NCBI GenBank assembly: GCA_946413945.1
Contig: CAMKMR010000147.1
Span: 1-5,236, forward strand
DNA: 5,236 bases
Reading direction: 5' to 3'
From: an uncultured Lachnospiraceae bacterium
GTDB lineage: Bacteria; Bacillota; Clostridia; Lachnospirales; Lachnospiraceae
Shown piece by piece: positions 4,447-5,236 of this stretch (within the stretch, counting starts at the first letter, position 1; every line of letters starts with the position of its first letter). Below the pieces are notes generated by a model. That model did no database searches. It was not told where the DNA came from and worked only from the letters and a program-made list of their open reading frames with translations. A program made the translations under genes and the position numbers.

Positions 4447-5236
4447 ATGAGAAAAAAGAGAAGACTGAGTTGTTTGTTGCTTGCGGGCTGTATGGTGCTT
4501 GGTTCTTTCACGGCATGTGGAAAGAAGGAGGAAAAGGCTGCTGGTGACAGACCTGACATAATAATCGGTACAGCAAATGGTTCTCTTTGTCTTGCACCAC
4601 TTCATGTCGCAATCGACAATGGCTATTTTGAAGAAGAATTTAAAGCGGCCGGGATCAGCTGGAGAGTAGAAGAGATAGACATGGGAAATATCAGTGATCT
4701 TGTTGCTTCAAATAAAATAGATGCATCCACACAGCTGGCGGGTTCTATGATCCCTCAGATTGATAACGGTCTTGAGATAACGTTTACAGCAGGCATGCAT
4801 ACAGGATGTACAAAAATCTATACTAAACAGGATTCACCAATAAATTCGGTGGCAGATCTTAAAGGAAAAAAGATAGGAGTTCCTTCTTTAGGAGATTCTT
4901 CTGTTGTTGCTTTAAAGAGAGCTTTATTTGACGAAGGTGTTGGAGTTACAACAGATAACCTTGAAGTAGAGTGGGTAGTATACGGACTTACAGATCTTCC
5001 GCTTGCCCTTGAAAATGGAGCTGTGGATGTAGTTGCCTTACATGATCCGGTAGCATATAACGCAGAGACGGAATATAACTTTAAAAAGATCTTAGATCTT
5101 AGTACTGATTCAAAATTTGCCGGGGAATACTGCTGTATGTCATTTGTAACTTCAAGACTTGCAAAGGAAAATCCAAAAGCTGCAGCAGCTTACACAAGAG
5201 CTATCTTAAAGGCATCAGCTTTTGTTCAGGCAAATC
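4447..5236 (+). CDS. ABC transporter substrate-binding lipoprotein, NMT1/SsuA/TauA-like (3' partial)
   Basis: The open frame runs off the right edge with 263 codons visible. The family is usually somewhat over 300 residues, so part of the C-terminal region is missing. The protein would bind a small ligand outside the membrane and deliver it to an ABC permease. Residues 1-24 form a lipoprotein signal: a basic start (RKKRR), a hydrophobic stretch and FTAC, with Cys24 as the likely lipidation site before a charged GKKEEK linker. A second lipobox-like LAGC (12-15) is probably too close to the N-terminus. The mature part has the NMT1/SsuA pattern: LAPLHVAIDNGYFEEEF (49-65), a GMHTGC segment (116-121), ADLKGKKIGVPSLGDSS (136-152) and ALENGAVDVVALHDP (187-201). 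The start has GGGAGG (4431-4436) ten bases upstream. Permease and ATPase genes would be expected beyond the window. Ligands of relatives include sulfonates, nitrate and thiamine precursors; which applies here is unknown. Confidence 0.88.
   Translation, partial: MRKKRRLSCLLLAGCMVLGSFTACGKKEEKAAGDRPDIIIGTANGSLCLAPLHVAIDNGYFEEEFKAAGISWRVEEIDMGNISDLVASNKIDASTQLAGSMIPQIDNGLEITFTAGMHTGCTKIYTKQDSPINSVADLKGKKIGVPSLGDSSVVALKRALFDEGVGVTTDNLEVEWVVYGLTDLPLALENGAVDVVALHDPVAYNAETEYNFKKILDLSTDSKFAGEYCCMSFVTSRLAKENPKAAAAYTRAILKASAFVQAN

Noticed and set aside
4362..4559. 65-codon minus-strand open frame over the terminator and binding-protein start
   Set aside because: It crosses a strong terminator hairpin and the antisense of a clear lipoprotein signal; its translation is dominated by Phe, Asn and Lys from A/T runs.

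Overview
The window is AT-rich, low-GC DNA. Codons such as AGA, AGG and ATA are common, ribosome binding sites are strong and purine-rich, and there is a Gram-positive type lipoprotein. This points to an anaerobic Firmicute (Clostridia), most likely a Lachnospiraceae-like gut or rumen species. The taxonomic guess is inference from composition and protein style.

All recognised genes are on the + strand. Positions 1-145 hold a GC-rich hairpin and a 38-bp imperfect tandem duplication, in or just after the end of an unseen upstream gene. A BceA/LolD/MacB-type ABC ATPase follows (146-904), with no permease after it in the window. A 183-bp gap carries overlapping dyads that could form alternative hairpins. 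Next comes an apparent transsulfuration pair: a MetI-type cystathionine gamma-synthase/O-acylhomoserine thiolyase (1088-2260) and a MalY/PatB-type PLP C-S lyase (2329-3510), closed by a good intrinsic terminator (3523-3557). After a 136-bp leader with possible long-range pairing and a 15-codon open frame comes a small cytoplasmic SGNH hydrolase of the MsAcT-like type (3694-4329), followed by a strong terminator (4375-4409). The last gene (4447 to the window edge) is a lipoprotein substrate-binding protein of the NMT1/SsuA/TauA type, cut off at the right end.

The two PLP enzymes fit together: MetI would make cystathionine (or homocysteine directly) from an activated homoserine, and the C-S lyase would cleave cystathionine to homocysteine, pyruvate and ammonia. 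The neighbouring substrate-binding protein could supply an organosulfur compound or another small metabolite, but its ligand cannot be read from sequence. I see no S-box, T-box or other known riboswitch before the sulfur pair. Apart from the regulatory and duplication oddities listed as findings, the gene content is ordinary. I did not find a clearly new system.
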